Notes: generated by a model not told the origin, from the sequence alone. Positions 25,443-37,818 are shown, counted from the stretch's first letter. The stretch: 64,000 bases of DNA from Syngnathus acus (GCF_901709675.1 NC_051108.1:1984001-2048000); one strand, 5' to 3'. Made by a program: numbers and translations.

Positions 25443-28400
25443 TTAAACCTGCAGTGGATAAAAGAAAAGAGGTGGTTAGACGTAGCCTCAGATTACTTTG
25501 TATGACGATCAGACGAACAAAACAGGATGAAAACAAAAAAGGACAAGCTGGTGTATCTTAATTGGTTCCGAAATGTGCACACAAACAAAGCGCTCCTGGG
25601 ACCCAACTGTCCCAATGTTGTGCTTGATCAGCAAAAAAAAATCAGTTGCTTTGTCAGAACTGCGGATCTGCTTTTCATTTGAAGTCGTCTTGAATCAAGA
25701 CCCGACGTAATACAATTAATCCGAAAGTTATGTTTTCAATCATGAAATGATAAGCGGCTAAAATGTTAACCATGTCTAAGTGTCCTTGCGCAAGACACTG
25801 AACCCTAATTTGCTATTTGGCGGGAGCGATGATCGGACAAGCTCCTCATTGTCTCTTTTGTGAATAGAAACACACTTTCTTTTCCCATTTTTGCCCAAAT
25901 TATGCTGAGACAGCTGGAATTTATCCTCACTAACATTACGATGAATTTGAATCAGAATGGCAACACAATGTCTTGGTTGGTGGTGTGTCCAGGAAACAAA
26001 GATACGCTGTCTTCTTTCATTAATCTTCTATTTGAAAACAACAACACCATCAAAGGGATTAGCGTAAATGCTATCATTTTTTTTTTTATCGGAACAAGAT
26101 GACAGGAAAACAAGGTTGCAGGGTTTACTTGATGGAACGGAACGCTATAGTGGAATTTTTTTTTTTTTTTATGGGACCGGGCCAACAAAATTCCAAGCTT
26201 CTTCCAGCTAAGCAACAACACTCAATGTGGTCTTATCAGAATGAGAGATCAAAATATCTTCTCATGAGAGAACAGATCAAACAATCTACTAATGTGACAA
26301 TTTAATCCCACCCAGAAAACAAAGACTGACTTTGCTTGGATGTTTGAAGTCTTTTAAGATGTCTGCGGCGCGGCTTACCTCTGTCGCTATGACGCACTCT
26401 CTTCTCGTGTCACCTATGACGAATACCGACTGGTACATAGAGTCTCTGGACGAGGATATCGTTGATATCCGACACTCCGGCTTTTCACTGTGGACACAAA
26501 TCCATCGGCTTGAACTTGAAACTATTTGCACGTGCATTTTTGTTGTTGTTGCTTTTTTTTTTTTTTTAGAAACGTTGCAATTCAAAAGGCTTACCTGCAG
26601 ACTCTACTCAAGGGTCTTTTGTCTTCTAAACATTTGTCATAAATAAGACTTTTGTCTTCTCGCGACGTGTCGTCTTTAAATTCCTTTGTTTTTGAGCTGT
26701 AAGGGTCCAAGTGATAGTTTTTGTGGATAAAGTTCGACTTCTCCGAGTCGCAGTCCACCTCCAGGCTGACTTTCTGGTTGGTGTTTTTGAGCTGCGAAGC
26801 CGTGATGAGATTATCCCGCTGAGCGCTGGACACATTGTTCATGGTCTCCGTGTCCTCTCGTTGCCTTCGGGCCTGCCGGTGGATGTGCCTCAGTGCCAAG
26901 CCCACCATGCAAAGCAGCACCAAAAGCGCCACCAGACCGACGGCCAGAGAGACGGCTGCCCACTGGAAGCCATCTTGAGCCTCCCCGACTTGTGAAGTCA
27001 CAGCGGCGAAGAACTCGCAGCTGTGTCCCGTGAAGCCAGGCGGGCACACGCAGGTCGCCGGGGGCTTACTGGCGCAGACGCCGCCGTTGAGGCAAGGATG
27101 GAGAGGACAGTCATTGAGGACCTTGTCGCAGTTGCGTCCACTGTACCCCGGGGGGCACGCGCAGGTGTAGTCGTTGATCCGGTCCAGGCAGGTCCCGCCA
27201 TTGACGCACGGGTTCCCGGCGCACTCGTTGATGTTGATTTCGCAGTGCTGGCCCGTAAATCCCGCGCGGCAACTGCATACCCGGGTACCACCGTGGATCA
27301 GGCACTGGCCACCTACAGAAAACCCAAGAAGAGAAAAGTGTCAAAATGGTGCCTGAAAGTCCCTCAAGCTCTTCCGGGTCTCTCATGGAAAAACTTGTGT
27401 TTCAGAGTCTCCCTGCTTCTACCCAAAGTTTCTGACGGGCTGGAGATCAGGACCCTCATGTTCTTCCACAGCAGAATCAACAGAAATGAGGTAATCCAAC
27501 AAAGATGGAAGTGTCATTTCTAAGACGAAATGACTATTGAGTTGTGAACTCTCAACAAGTGTCGTTCTCACGAGGAGGCCTCGCTTTGCACATCTGCGTC
27601 CAATCTGCGACCACGCCGTTGTTGATTGTTCTCTCTACAAAGAAACAATTCTTCCGTCTTAGTAAAACAAGAAATGTGTTGCCCCCTTAATCAACAACGA
27701 CTGCCGCGGGCAGCGGTGACATTTACAAGCTGCAGCTCAAGACCGTCGACTTGTTTAGAAGCAGGACAATAGACACTGACTTCCCGGCAATTCCTGTTGT
27801 TCCGCACGCTTCCACTCGTGTGTGTGTGTGGGGGGGGGGGGTCGTACCATTAGCGCAGGGAAGCGTGGTGCACTTGTCCACTCTCTTCTCGCAGTTGAGG
27901 CCGGTGTAGCCGCTGGGACACTCGCACATGTAGCTCCGCCCGTTGTCCTTCTCCCAGCACTTGCCACCGTGGAAGCACGGGGAATCCACGCACGTCAGGA
28001 GGCTGTGCTCGCAGTGGGAGCCCTCGAAACCCTCCGGACACGAGCACACGTAACCGCTCTCCAGATTCTAGGGAGACGACCGTGACGTTAGCTTCAATTA
28101 GCACGTGGGAGTACAAAAAGTCCCCAAAATGACTTACAGTGCATATTCCTCCGTTGCGGCAGGGGTTGCTGTCGCACTCCTGCATCTCCAGCTCGCAGTC
28201 GACGCCGGTGAAGCCCGGCATGCACGTGCACGTGTAGCTGCCCTGGCCCGTGTTCATGCAAGTGGCGCCATTCACGCAGGGATGATGATGCGTGCAAAAG
28301 TTGAGATCTTCATGGAGACGAAGGAAGACGGCAAGCGGGAGGTGAGTGTTTATGTTTATACGAAAGAAAGTTATCCCGTCTATTCTTGCTTGCGTATCAT

Positions 28401-31400
28401 GAGTGAGAAGAAACCCAATTTAGCTAATGCGCTTCCTCGGCTGATCCAAATGAAAAGCAGGCAACATGAGAGTGTCCTTGAAAGTGGACCACTATGTGTG
28501 TGTGTGTGTGTGTGTGTGTTTCCTTACCTTGGTCACAGAATAGGCCTCCCCAACCCTCTTGACAGTTGCACTGCCACGGCAGCTGGCAGGTGCCGTGCTT
28601 ACACGCCGGGTATTTTTTGCACTCGTCGCAGAAGGTGCCCTGCCAGCCATCTCGACACCTGTAGGGGGCGATAATGAGCTCAGTCTCATAATTACGCTTC
28701 GCTAAATTGAATTTGTAAGATCATCGTGGTTTTTTCGGTCTTAGGTTGGGGTTTTAGTTTGGGAGATTTTTCAGAATGATGTTTTTTTTAAAAAAAAAAT
28801 CAATTTGTTTTTTTCTTCCAAATCTTTATCATTTTTTTTGTGTTCTGTTTGTTTTTTCCATAGTTGGTTTCATTTTAAAATTCTTCCGTCTAAATTTGTT
28901 ATGAAATTTGTTATGATCTGCTGTGCTGAGTGAGAGGGGATATGGGAGCGGCTTAATGATGCTGTTCGGGCATCCCAAAGGGTTTTAACCTCATTCCTGG
29001 TTGGGGTAGTGATGGATTTGTGTCGCCAAAAAGAGGGCAAAATATGAGTGGGGAATTTGCTGAGCATCGTTGAACTTTAGTCTGTATAGTCGGAGCTCGA
29101 AAGTGAGGATTTAAACGGATGAAAAATCGACATCTTGCCACTAGGATCTTGTACGTAATAAAATGACCCGCACTTTCGGTTCAATACTTACACACACTCT
29201 CCAGGTTTGGAGCAGTTGCCGTTCCTCTCGCTGCAGCCTTCCAGACAGATGGCTATGGAAGAAAAGAAGAATGTATACATATCAATATAATACGGCCGTT
29301 GTAGCATTTTGAAGTTGTATGGAAAATATGTAAACACGTTTTCTTTTTTCCCTCCCTACATGGGCTAACATTCGAGGTCACGCTTGACGTCTTTATAAAT
29401 AACAGCGCAGAAATGTCCATGTGTCTCGCTCTGCCTCTCATTTGATCTCAACCCAGCTGCTGAGAGGTTTGTTTGCGCAGAGCGGGACTCGCGGGGCTCC
29501 GACATTATCGCGCGGCTGCCGACGGTAAGCAGCCAGTTTAGCGGGCAACAGATGCTCGCTCTCAATAGCAGACAGCTGTCACTATTGTTGTTGTGGCCGC
29601 CATATTTGCAGCTGCTGCTATCGAGCGCGCGCGCGTCGCTCGGCGCGTGGCTGGATAATAGCGGCGTGATTAACCCCGGCGCGTGTGAGGCACGCGTGCG
29701 TGGCCTCCTAGCAATGCGCGCGCGCCCCTCCTGCCATCCCCCCTCCCCTCATGCGGATTGGGTTACTGGGCACGGGCAGGCCAGTATTGTGGTAAATAAT
29801 ACGGTAGTGTCAGGTAAAAGCACACCTGTAGATGCTAAATGGCTGACATTCACAAACCAGTCGGGCATGTTTGAACTCGTTGGGAGTCATTGATGGTAAT
29901 ACAGTGCAGTGGTGGGTGCCTTGAAAGTTTATCAAATTATGCGCTGAGCCAAAATAGTTCAAGCAAAAGTAGTGTTTCAATTCAATTCTCACACGGTGAT
30001 ATTTGAAGCAGACAAATGACGCTTCACACTAAATAGTCGTGTGAATGTAAACAAATGAATGAGCTCATTAGTTACCATAGCATTCCCAATCTATCTTTTT
30101 CTTACCCCCCCCCACCCCCCCATGCATATTTTCTGTAGTCAGCCATGAAAGATGAGCTTCTAATTGCAAGGCGTCAGCCCATATGGTTGGAATTTGGCGC
30201 CGCGGTTGTCCGAATAGATCGCGCCAATTCCTCTTTGGCCACCAAATGGCGCGGATGACAGAGACATTGTCGCGTATACGGCACATGGTAACGATTACTC
30301 TCGGGCGTCACTCTTGATGAAAAGCGGCGGACCTCTAGAGTGAGGGTGGGCCCGGGTTTGTAGTCCAACTTTAAAATGTTGCATTTACGCACAACTGGCC
30401 TCACCTCAAACATAACCACTTTGTAATTATGTGTCAACAATTCCATCAAGTACAAGGTCCGCACAACTATCCTTAAAGATGCTAATCTCTCGCTCTTCAG
30501 ACTCTTCAGAACCCCAAACGACACCAAAGCTTCAGTCACTGCAGACGTATGTCGACCGACTTACGTTCTTCGCAGTATTCCCCCTTCCAGCCGGCCAGGC
30601 AGGACAACTGTCCATCCCTGGTGCAGGTGTAGTGTCCAAAGCGGTCGTCCCGGGGCGTGCATTTCTTGGAGCAACTCTCGCCGTAGTAACTTTCGTTGCA
30701 GACGAATCGGTAGGAATACTTGAGCTCCGTCTGCTCGCTGGTCTGCGTGTCCTGAGCCCAGTCGCTGCCCACGCTCAGTTGTCTTTGGATGGCGAAGAAG
30801 CTTATTAGAAAGTCCGAGTTGTTGGCATCTGGAAAGGAGTTGGAATGACTTCAAATTGTGTTGGGGATGTTTCAAACACGGATTCATAACATCTGTGAAA
30901 GATTTGACTCATATTGTGGTTGATGTATATTTGTCACGGGTAGAAGAATGAAATGCTCTTCGACGAGCACCATACATCATAATAATGTCGACTTTTTGTT
31001 TGGTGGGCGATTGAAAAACTGTGTGAGCCTTGTCTGGTGCTAACATTAGCTGGTACAACTGCAGAAAGGGTCACGAGTCATTGTACCCTTAAAGGTAGAA
31101 CAATTTACGCCCCCCCCACCCCCACCCCAGCGCGTATCATAAATTATTGTGCTTTCCAACGTCGCCTCGTTCCACTCCACTAATCTGCCCAGTAGCAAGC
31201 TGCATCCCTTATCACATCCTATACAGCCCAGATGAAAGATAAACTCAGGTTTTGAAATTTCCTCTTTCTCTTCCGTCGGCAAAAACATTCCCAGGCCACC
31301 CCCATCCCGGTCCCGTCTTCCAGCGGGGGCGGAACAGAAGTAAGGTGTAAAATACAGGAAGACTCAGTCAGGGCTTCTTGGCAGTCGCCGTGTATTCTCA

Positions 31401-32336
31401 CCGAAAGCCCCGCGGCTCGTTCCCACGCCAAAAATAAACCGCAGGAAGTTCAATTGTGTTGAGCACAAGAATGAAGAAGGTGTCCACAAGTTCATAACAA
31501 AGAGGCGGAGAAGGTGTGAAAAAAATATGCAAGCAACCAATGAGGTGAGTAAATATAAGGACTAATTAATGACTTGATCTTTTGCTAAATTATTGTGGTG
31601 AAATTAAAATAAATAAAAAAAACACTTTCTGGGGTTAAGTGTGCACCTAGAGCGCCCTCCTGTGGTGAAGCTCAGTTACGCAGCACTTACCTACAGGTAG
31701 ATTTCCATGAGGAGCGTGCCAGGCTTCAATTATTAATGAAAATGATCCCTAGGAAGAGAAAGACATATCAGTCTATAATTGACGTTCTTGTCATTTTTTT
31801 TCTCAAGCTGGCACACTTTCTAAATGAATGATGTCACTGCAGGATTTAGAGGAGCAGGTGAGCCCCCTAAGGGACTAAAGCGCTCTAAAACCAACTGCTA
31901 AAAATTTTCCCCTAAAAGTGAAAGTATACTGAAAGAGTGGCTGCTTACCGGCCACCCATAGTTGAAGGGGATCTGGATGGGACCGGGCAGCACCGAACCC
32001 AGCACCGGCGTCCGGGCGCTGCCGAAAATGCATTCTCCTGGCGAGACCACCACCTGGTAGTTTTTCAGGCACACCCGGAAGTAAGTTCTGCAGCTTGGCT
32101 TGCACGGCAGCCCGTTGGCCAGCAGGCCCCTGTGGTTCTTAAAGTCGTGAAGGTGCAGCTCAAAAACGCCTGAGGCAAACACCTACAAAAGACAAATAGA
32201 TTTTTATGCTAACTGCTCCCAAAAATAAATCAAACAGTGAATCCTGTGGCTTTTTATTTGGGGGTCGGGGGGTGGTCCTCCTTCATACCTGTGTCATGGT
32301 GCTGAAGGCAAGGGCGAAGGTGACCCAAGCTGCCAT
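25443..32336 (-). CDS. dll4: Delta-like 4, DSL-type Notch ligand
   Basis: Eleven coding exons on the minus strand: 32336-32289, 32182-31949, 31748-31691, 30828-30565, 29252-29192, 28658-28528, 28307-28138, 28067-27848, 27312-26595, 26487-26379 and 25448-25443. Phases agree at every join; 2019 bp give 672 residues (human 685). Order: signal peptide (about 1-20), MNNL domain (to about 110), DSL domain with six cysteines (C157, C166, C170, C182, C190, C199), eight EGF repeats (about 203-495), one transmembrane helix (about 514-536), and an intracellular tail with the conserved LKNTNQK and SEKPECRIS blocks ending in ATEV, a PDZ-binding end. The final valine and TAA sit alone on the last exon. By family knowledge it binds Notch on neighbouring cells and controls arterial fate and tip/stalk choice in vessel sprouting; the tail recruits Mindbomb-type ligases for endocytosis. 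No disruption is seen. DLL4 rather than DLL1 is supported by sequence and by chac1/ino80 synteny. Confidence 0.97.
25449..26378 (-). other. dll4: dll4 last intron
   Basis: Donor GTAAGC directly after the GAG codon of the conserved tail (exon end 26379) and acceptor CAG ending at 25449, followed by GTT TAA. No coding content; several poly-T/A runs. Confidence 0.75.
28495..28520. repeat. (TG)n microsatellite in dll4 intron 6
   Basis: About 13 uninterrupted TG units directly before the splice donor side of exon 6 (donor at 28527). Confidence 0.85.
29253..30564 (-). other. dll4: dll4 intron 4 with an internal CpG-rich patch
   Basis: No exon seen. A strongly CpG- and GCGC-rich patch lies at about 29460-29740, unlike the AT-rich intron around it. 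It could be a CpG island or regulatory element. Confidence 0.5.
31270..31460 (-). promoter_or_regulatory. dll4: Candidate dll4 intron-3 arterial enhancer (ETS + RBPJ cluster)
   Basis: Intron 3 (30829-31690) contains within about 180 bp an ETS site CGGAAG (31275-31270, -), CAGGAAG (31355-31361, +), CAGGAAGT (31442-31449, +), an RBPJ site CGTGGGAA (31427-31420, -), a second TGGGAA (31293-31288, -) and a SOX-type ATTGT (31453-31457). The third intron of mammalian and fish Dll4 is known to house an endothelial enhancer using ETS, SoxF and Notch/RBPJ inputs. Position and motif content both fit; function here is inferred. Confidence 0.5.
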
Positions 32337-32760
32337 CCTTCCGCAGCTAAAGTGACACCTACAGTGCAATCCCAATTCCCAAAGAAGCAATTCAATAAAA
32401 GTAGAAGAAAAGGGGAGCGGGGGGGTTGTAATCCTTCAAAATGCCCACTCTTAGTTCCTCTCCTCCAGAAAACGTTATCCAAATATAACGGGAGCAATAT
32501 CCAAGAAGCGCGGTGACCCCCCTCCTCCTCCTCCTGTCGCCCCTCCTCACATGGCACCGTACTCCACAAAGGTGCGCGTCAGCCAGCGGCGTGCGCGCGG
32601 GCCCCCTCTTACGTGCGTGCGCGCGTGTGTGCGTGCGTGTTTCGGTGGGATGCAAAAAAAAAGTTGTGCGTCCACGGAGCGTCCACACAGCCCGCCGCGC
32701 GTCACTCTGGTTCGCCTTCAATGGGAGCGCACGGCGCGCGTCCTCCCTCATTTATAGACT
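32337..32760 (-). promoter_or_regulatory. dll4: dll4 5' UTR and core promoter
   Basis: A TATA-like TATAAAT lies at 32756-32750 on the minus strand, about 415 bases upstream of the ATG. This suggests a start near 32720-32730 and a 5' UTR of about 390 bases. Surrounding sequence is CpG-rich (32580-32800). A CCG/CCT microsatellite sits just upstream at about 32828-32866. Confidence 0.45.
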
Positions 32761-32827
32761 TGCGCGCGGCGGCTCATTACATAAACTGCCAATCGTGGAC
32801 GCCGCGCTCCACGCCCATTCGCCCACC

Positions 32828-32866
32828 ACACTCCTCCTCCGCCGCCGCCGCCGCCTCCTCCTCCTT
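32828..32866. repeat. CCT/CCG trinucleotide repeat upstream of dll4
   Basis: Runs of CTC, CCG and CCT triplets in tandem. Simple-sequence expansion next to the CpG-rich dll4 promoter. Confidence 0.8.
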
Positions 32867-33194
32867 CCCCTCGCAACCCGACAACAAAATATCCAGATTT
32901 AATGCGTGCACGCGCGCACGCAGCGCCATTACGAGCAAGCATGCAGCAACATCTGTTAACTTATTTCTGGCGCACACTTGCGCGTTATGGGCAAAGACAA
33001 TGAATGGATGATGACAGAGGAAACTCTTCGTTGTTAGATGCTTAATTAGTCCAAATATTTAGTCACCTCTTTGCTTCTATATTTTAATAATTGTGCCATC
33101 ATTTAATTATTCATTCATCTTTTATATATATAAAATATAAAATGTATAAATACTCAATAAATATATTCAATAAATATAAATATATTCATTCATA

Positions 33195-33226
<32 letters not shown>

Positions 33227-34660
33227 AATGAATGCATATATTTATATTTATTGAATATATTTATTGTCACTGCTTTTTGGATTCAAACCAGTGTCTACAA
33301 GCCTTTAGGGTTAGTTTGCATTCATCATATTAAATAAGGGGTGATCTCATTTACAATTGTCCCTTACACTCATTCATAATCATCTCCCCTCCCCTCTGAT
33401 GGGTGTCGCGTGGGCACCTTGATGTGCGTCCACACTTGACACAGTTTAGCGGCAGCGTGCCTCCCTTTCCCTGCCCTCCTTTCCCCTCCCTTCTCCTCCT
33501 CTCCTCTCTACTCACCATTGTTGAGGCGCGTGTCCCTCCTCTCGCCCTCATACGGGTGCGCGGTGTGCGGGCACATCACTATTCAGCTGTATGCAAATGA
33601 ACTCGCTCGTCGATGTCATTTTCAAGCATGAAATGTGTACAGGTACCGCCTTCTTCTCTATTGCGGAAGACGAATATTAATGCAGTCAGTACGATTACAT
33701 ATGTTCCTTTCCAAGGTCGTCGTAGGGCCACAAAAGCGACATACGCTTAAGTTATGCGCGCTGGCCAAACGTCGCCTGTTGTTTTTCCAAGGTAGCCGCC
33801 CGCCGCCCCAGAGTGAAAACGGAGAGCGTTAATTGTGTTTATACTAGCAGCAGCGGCGGCAAACTTGCATGCTATTGACACACCTGTTGTGTCCCCAATG
33901 AGTCTCCGCGGCACAATGGCTTACGCGTGCATGCACCTCAGGCTCTGCTCATTCTAAATATATATATACTTATACACAAAACGCCATCAGCTGCAAATTC
34001 TCTTGCGTGTTGACTTTGAAAACGAATTAATCATTGCCACCCAACGAGTTGCAATGCCATTGTCTGGTAGAACCGAGCTGTGATTCGTCGGCCGTCATGG
34101 CAAATAGCCTTATCTGCAATTTTTTAAATTTTTTTTTTATTTTACAGCCGTGACTCCCATCTACCTGCTGTAAAAGGGTCATAAAAGCGGCGTTAGTAGC
34201 TGTGGCCGAGCTGATAACACTCTTTGCTTTGAGGGAAAGTGAGTGACGTGTGAGCCATGTGTTCTCTTTTGCTCTTTATTTGACTGTCATCGTCTACGAT
34301 GGCTATCGAACATTGCACATTGTATATTAGATTGAGTTTTACAGGAAAAATGCAGCTGCTGAGTGCAGGGCCAATCCAAAGAACAAAAAAAGAAATAAAT
34401 CACGTGATACAGTTCCACTCCAGTCCTGTAGGTGGCGGTAATTTCTATTTAATAGTGTGACCACACTTGTCCCTAATTCAATGGACTAAAATGTAATTGG
34501 GTCTTTTTGTTGCCATGTTGGTAAATTCAAGCCTTATTATTTGATGATCATAGAGGAATTAATTTATTTTTTTCGCATAGCCAACAAGTTTCGTCATTTT
34601 AAGTCATTTTTTCTAAACCAAAGTGTTTAGAGTTTTAGACGGACAACAAATTAAGCGGAG
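32867..34660. other. dll4 upstream desert, part 1
   Basis: No gene seen. Contains the AT-rich fold-back at 33155-33266 and a repeat-like segment at 34425-34450 shared with ino80 intron 25. Confidence 0.6.
33155..33266. repeat. AT-rich fold-back (hairpin) element
   Basis: The left arm 33155-33193 (39 bp) is the exact reverse complement of the right arm 33224-33266, apart from a 4-nt insertion (GCAT) in the right arm. The loop is an (AT)n run at about 33194-33223. Such a structure may be a degenerate MITE or a palindromic AT expansion. No target-site duplication was identified. Confidence 0.7.
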
Positions 34661-35110
34661 GGTGGGCCAACGGGGTGGGGGGGGGGGAAGCCGAGCCGCT
34701 GTCATCGGATGCTTTCTGCGTTCTTATTTATAACATGCCTCGCTTAAACGCATCGTATTGTTACGCGAAACCGGAGCCGCGCACGGACCAGCTGCTGCCG
34801 TGCGCCTCTCAGCCGTGCTATTCTCACTCGCGAGAGCGCGGGACAGGGACCGTGCCTAGATTAAGATGTCTCTACTTTCTGGGGGGGTGGGGAACGCCGG
34901 GCGAGCAGGTTTAGGGTTCACGCACCGGCCTCGCCGTTTGATGCGCGGCCTTGGCGGCGTGTTTGCGGGTCAGTGCGGCATCGGGCCTTCGTGCTCGGCA
35001 AAGATCTTGCCAGCGGTGGTTCCGGTCTTCATCCTTATCCGCGTTGTCGCCATTTTGCCGCCATGGCAACGGAGTGTAAACCGGGCCCATCGGCACGCGA
35101 GATGATTGTT
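34661..35110. promoter_or_regulatory. CpG-rich block with YY1 and X-box-like motifs
   Basis: CpG is dense from about 34690 to 35100, in contrast with surrounding DNA. A YY1-type CGCCATTTT (35048-35056) is followed by an X-box-like GCCGCC-AT-GGCAAC (35057-35070). This could be a promoter of an unseen transcript or an enhancer. ORFs here are short and not convincing. Confidence 0.3.
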
Positions 35111-36189
35111 GCCTCAATGTCGGGAATGTATTGAATGTCGGCGCAGCCTTGACACTTAAGCGTCTCATTCGGATTCACTTATGGAAGACCAATGTAACAG
35201 AATACACGGATCACTTAAGTGAAGTTCAATCTGAGCGTTTTCCCTCCCTTGTGGTTTTCGGATGTCGGCTCTGTGGAATTGTACGTGTCTGTCAGGACAG
35301 GATGCGGGGGGAAAAAATTTTTTTAAAGACGCATGGCGGAAATTGAACAGGACGTCGGTCATTTTGATTTGGTGCTGCTATTTTGGGCAAATTCCAGGGC
35401 TCGTATTTTGGCAAAAATTGCCCTAATGGATCCCAGTTGATTCCTAACCGCTGTATACTTGCTTGGTCTCAACAAGTAAAAAAAAAAATCCAAATTTAAC
35501 AAAACAAGGCTTTACAATACGTCATATTTATCGGCTCTGGCTAAGTGGCCACCTGCTGCATTGACGACTTGTTTGCCGTCCCCTCTCTTGTGTTTGGGAG
35601 CAGGCCTCCGTATCGTAAAAGCGGTAATGATGGCGCTTTAAGCGACGAGGTCAATATGCTGCCGCAGATTGGCCGTGACGTCAGCGTTCGGAGCCAAATT
35701 GGGGGGGGGCGGGGATTTATGAGCTGCAGGCTCGCTCGCTCTTTGGCTCTTGCAAGCTCCCGACAGGAAGTTGGCTTGATGAAAGAAAGTCAGGATGAGC
35801 CGGCTGGGGTTTGTCTCTGCAGTTCAGGAGGACTCCGAAGTGAAACAAAACGACCTGCAGATGTCTTTGCAAAGTGTATCGCGACGGTCCTGAAAGGTTT
35901 ATGGCCCCCGAAAGGAGAACAATGCAAAACGCTTCTACTAAGTAGTCAAAGGAGATAGCGGTACTCTCATTCCAGCTTTGGTCTTTTTGTCCCGCTTCAT
36001 GTTCTGTTTTGGAACTTTGCTTTCTCCTTTTGCACTTTTTCCACTGTTTACTCCAAACACGTCACGGCAAGTCTTTGTACGTAAATGCGCTCACCCAGCG
36101 CTCGCTCGGCCAAGGTGGTGAGGAGAGAGGCCCACACGTGGCTGCAACATGCAAATCCCGTTTTTTTTTGCCAGCGAGAGTAAAGTAGT

Positions 36190-36350
36190 GGTCCCAAATC
36201 CTCTCTGGCACAATGAGATTAGTGTCAGTCGCTGGCGTTAATCCCGACCGTCTCCCAGCAGCGGCGCCATTAGCCGAGTATAAAACACGGCAGGGACGCC
36301 GGAGGGGCGAGGTTCACGGCGACTTAGCCTAATAGTGGATTAATCACACG
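36190..36350. promoter_or_regulatory. Candidate conserved element with OTX/PITX-type sites
   Basis: Contains TTAATCCC at about 36239-36246, a GGATTAATC overlapping double site at about 36338-36346, ATTAG cores, and a TATAAAA at 36280-36286. Inferred from motif density only. Confidence 0.3.
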
Positions 36351-37818
36351 AGGAGCCCGCGTCTTTTTCTGCATAATACGCCAAAGCCAAACAAACGTTC
36401 GTACAATAGCATCAGACGCTAAACGTGTGCCAATTTGACCTAAAAATGGCCTTAACCAACGGCAAGGGTGGCACTAACTTGCCTTGAACCCGCTGCACTG
36501 TGCAGCAGCAATTGCTGGATTGCGTTTGCATCATTGGGCCGAACCAAACCCAGAGGAAAGGCATTTCCCCGACAGTTTCGCACCTCTGTGGGTGGATTTG
36601 AACCGTGCCCCTGCACATTGCGCCCCCGTGGCACGCCGGTTGGCAGCCAGCGCGGTCCTCTGGCTGGCTCGTCCTCTCACCGTCCCCTCCCTTCCCCTCC
36701 GACGTTGGTACGATCCAAAAATCCTGGCCGTTTGTTTGCTTGGGAAAGGAGAATATCCTCTGAGGTCAAGTCAAACAGGATGCGCTCGAGTCAGGTCCTT
36801 CGCTCCGATTGGCTCTTTGTACTAACACTCTCGGCGGGGCCGGCAGCCGCAGCGCGCGCACACACCGAACACGATTGTGCGCGTGGACGCACGCGCGTCT
36901 GGGATACCATGCGTCATGACAGCAATAAATTATTTGGTTAGGGGGGGGGAATTGATTAAATGATCAGCACAAATTATGTCCAGCGTGACAGGGTGCATGA
37001 GATCAAGATTCGAGAAGATTTTTTAATTATTAAAAAAAAGAAAAGTTCACCGCGAACACGTCGGTTAGCGACTGACCTCCGAGTAGAACTCACCGAAGTG
37101 TTGCTGGAGAAACAATGTTCTCGCCACCAGTCCGAAGCCAAGAACGCAGCGTCCTCTGAAGGCAAAATAGTGGTCACACGTCACACAGTGCGCTAACTCG
37201 CTGATCACATGCGATGATTTGATTCGCCGCGACCACTTTGATTTTACGCTATGGATTCTGTTGTGACTTTAGCAGCCGTGACACAGTGACATCATTCAGC
37301 TTTATCAAAAGGCTGGATGACCACAAAGAGCCCTCAAATGACAGGGTGAATGAGGTCAAAGGTCAGAGGAAATGACCCTCGGGAGCCTAAACCTCCTGTA
37401 CTGCATCCCACTTGGGTGCAGAGATGCAAAATTGCTAGCCAGTGATCACATTGGATATGAGGAAATGTCATGAATTTAAAAAATGAAGTTGCAACTGCTG
37501 ACCGTGTTGTGACGCAAGACAATAGGGCTGCCTGGCCCACGTCACGTCGTCAATGGCGTAACAACAACAACAACAACAAAAGGGAGGCGAGTGGTGATAT
37601 TTGTGTGTTTATCTGTCGAGATGGTCCAGAGGTATTTTGGGATGGCTGCTGTTTTTTCCTCCGTAAATTCCAGGTTCCGGCTGTTTTTCCTTCTCCTTGT
37701 TCCCTAGCCTGTGAATGCACGGCCGCTTCCTCTCCCTGCTTCCTATTCTGAGCCTCTGATTGCGTGGAGGAGGAGGAGGCGGCGCGGGGCTGCTAAACAA
37801 GATAGCGTATGTGATTAG

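Noticed and set aside
26289-26585. dll4 tail reading on past GAG into VSRAAD and beyond as the normal C-terminus
   Set aside because: A good donor directly follows GAG, and a GTT TAA exon with a good acceptor restores the conserved ATEV end.
31659-31675. GCGCCCTCCTGTGG as a CTCF site
   Set aside because: Several mismatches to the CTCF core; it reads more like a repeat end.
34730-34920. Short ORF MPRLNASYC... in the CpG-rich block
   Set aside because: No domain, no splice support, and composition follows the CpG background.
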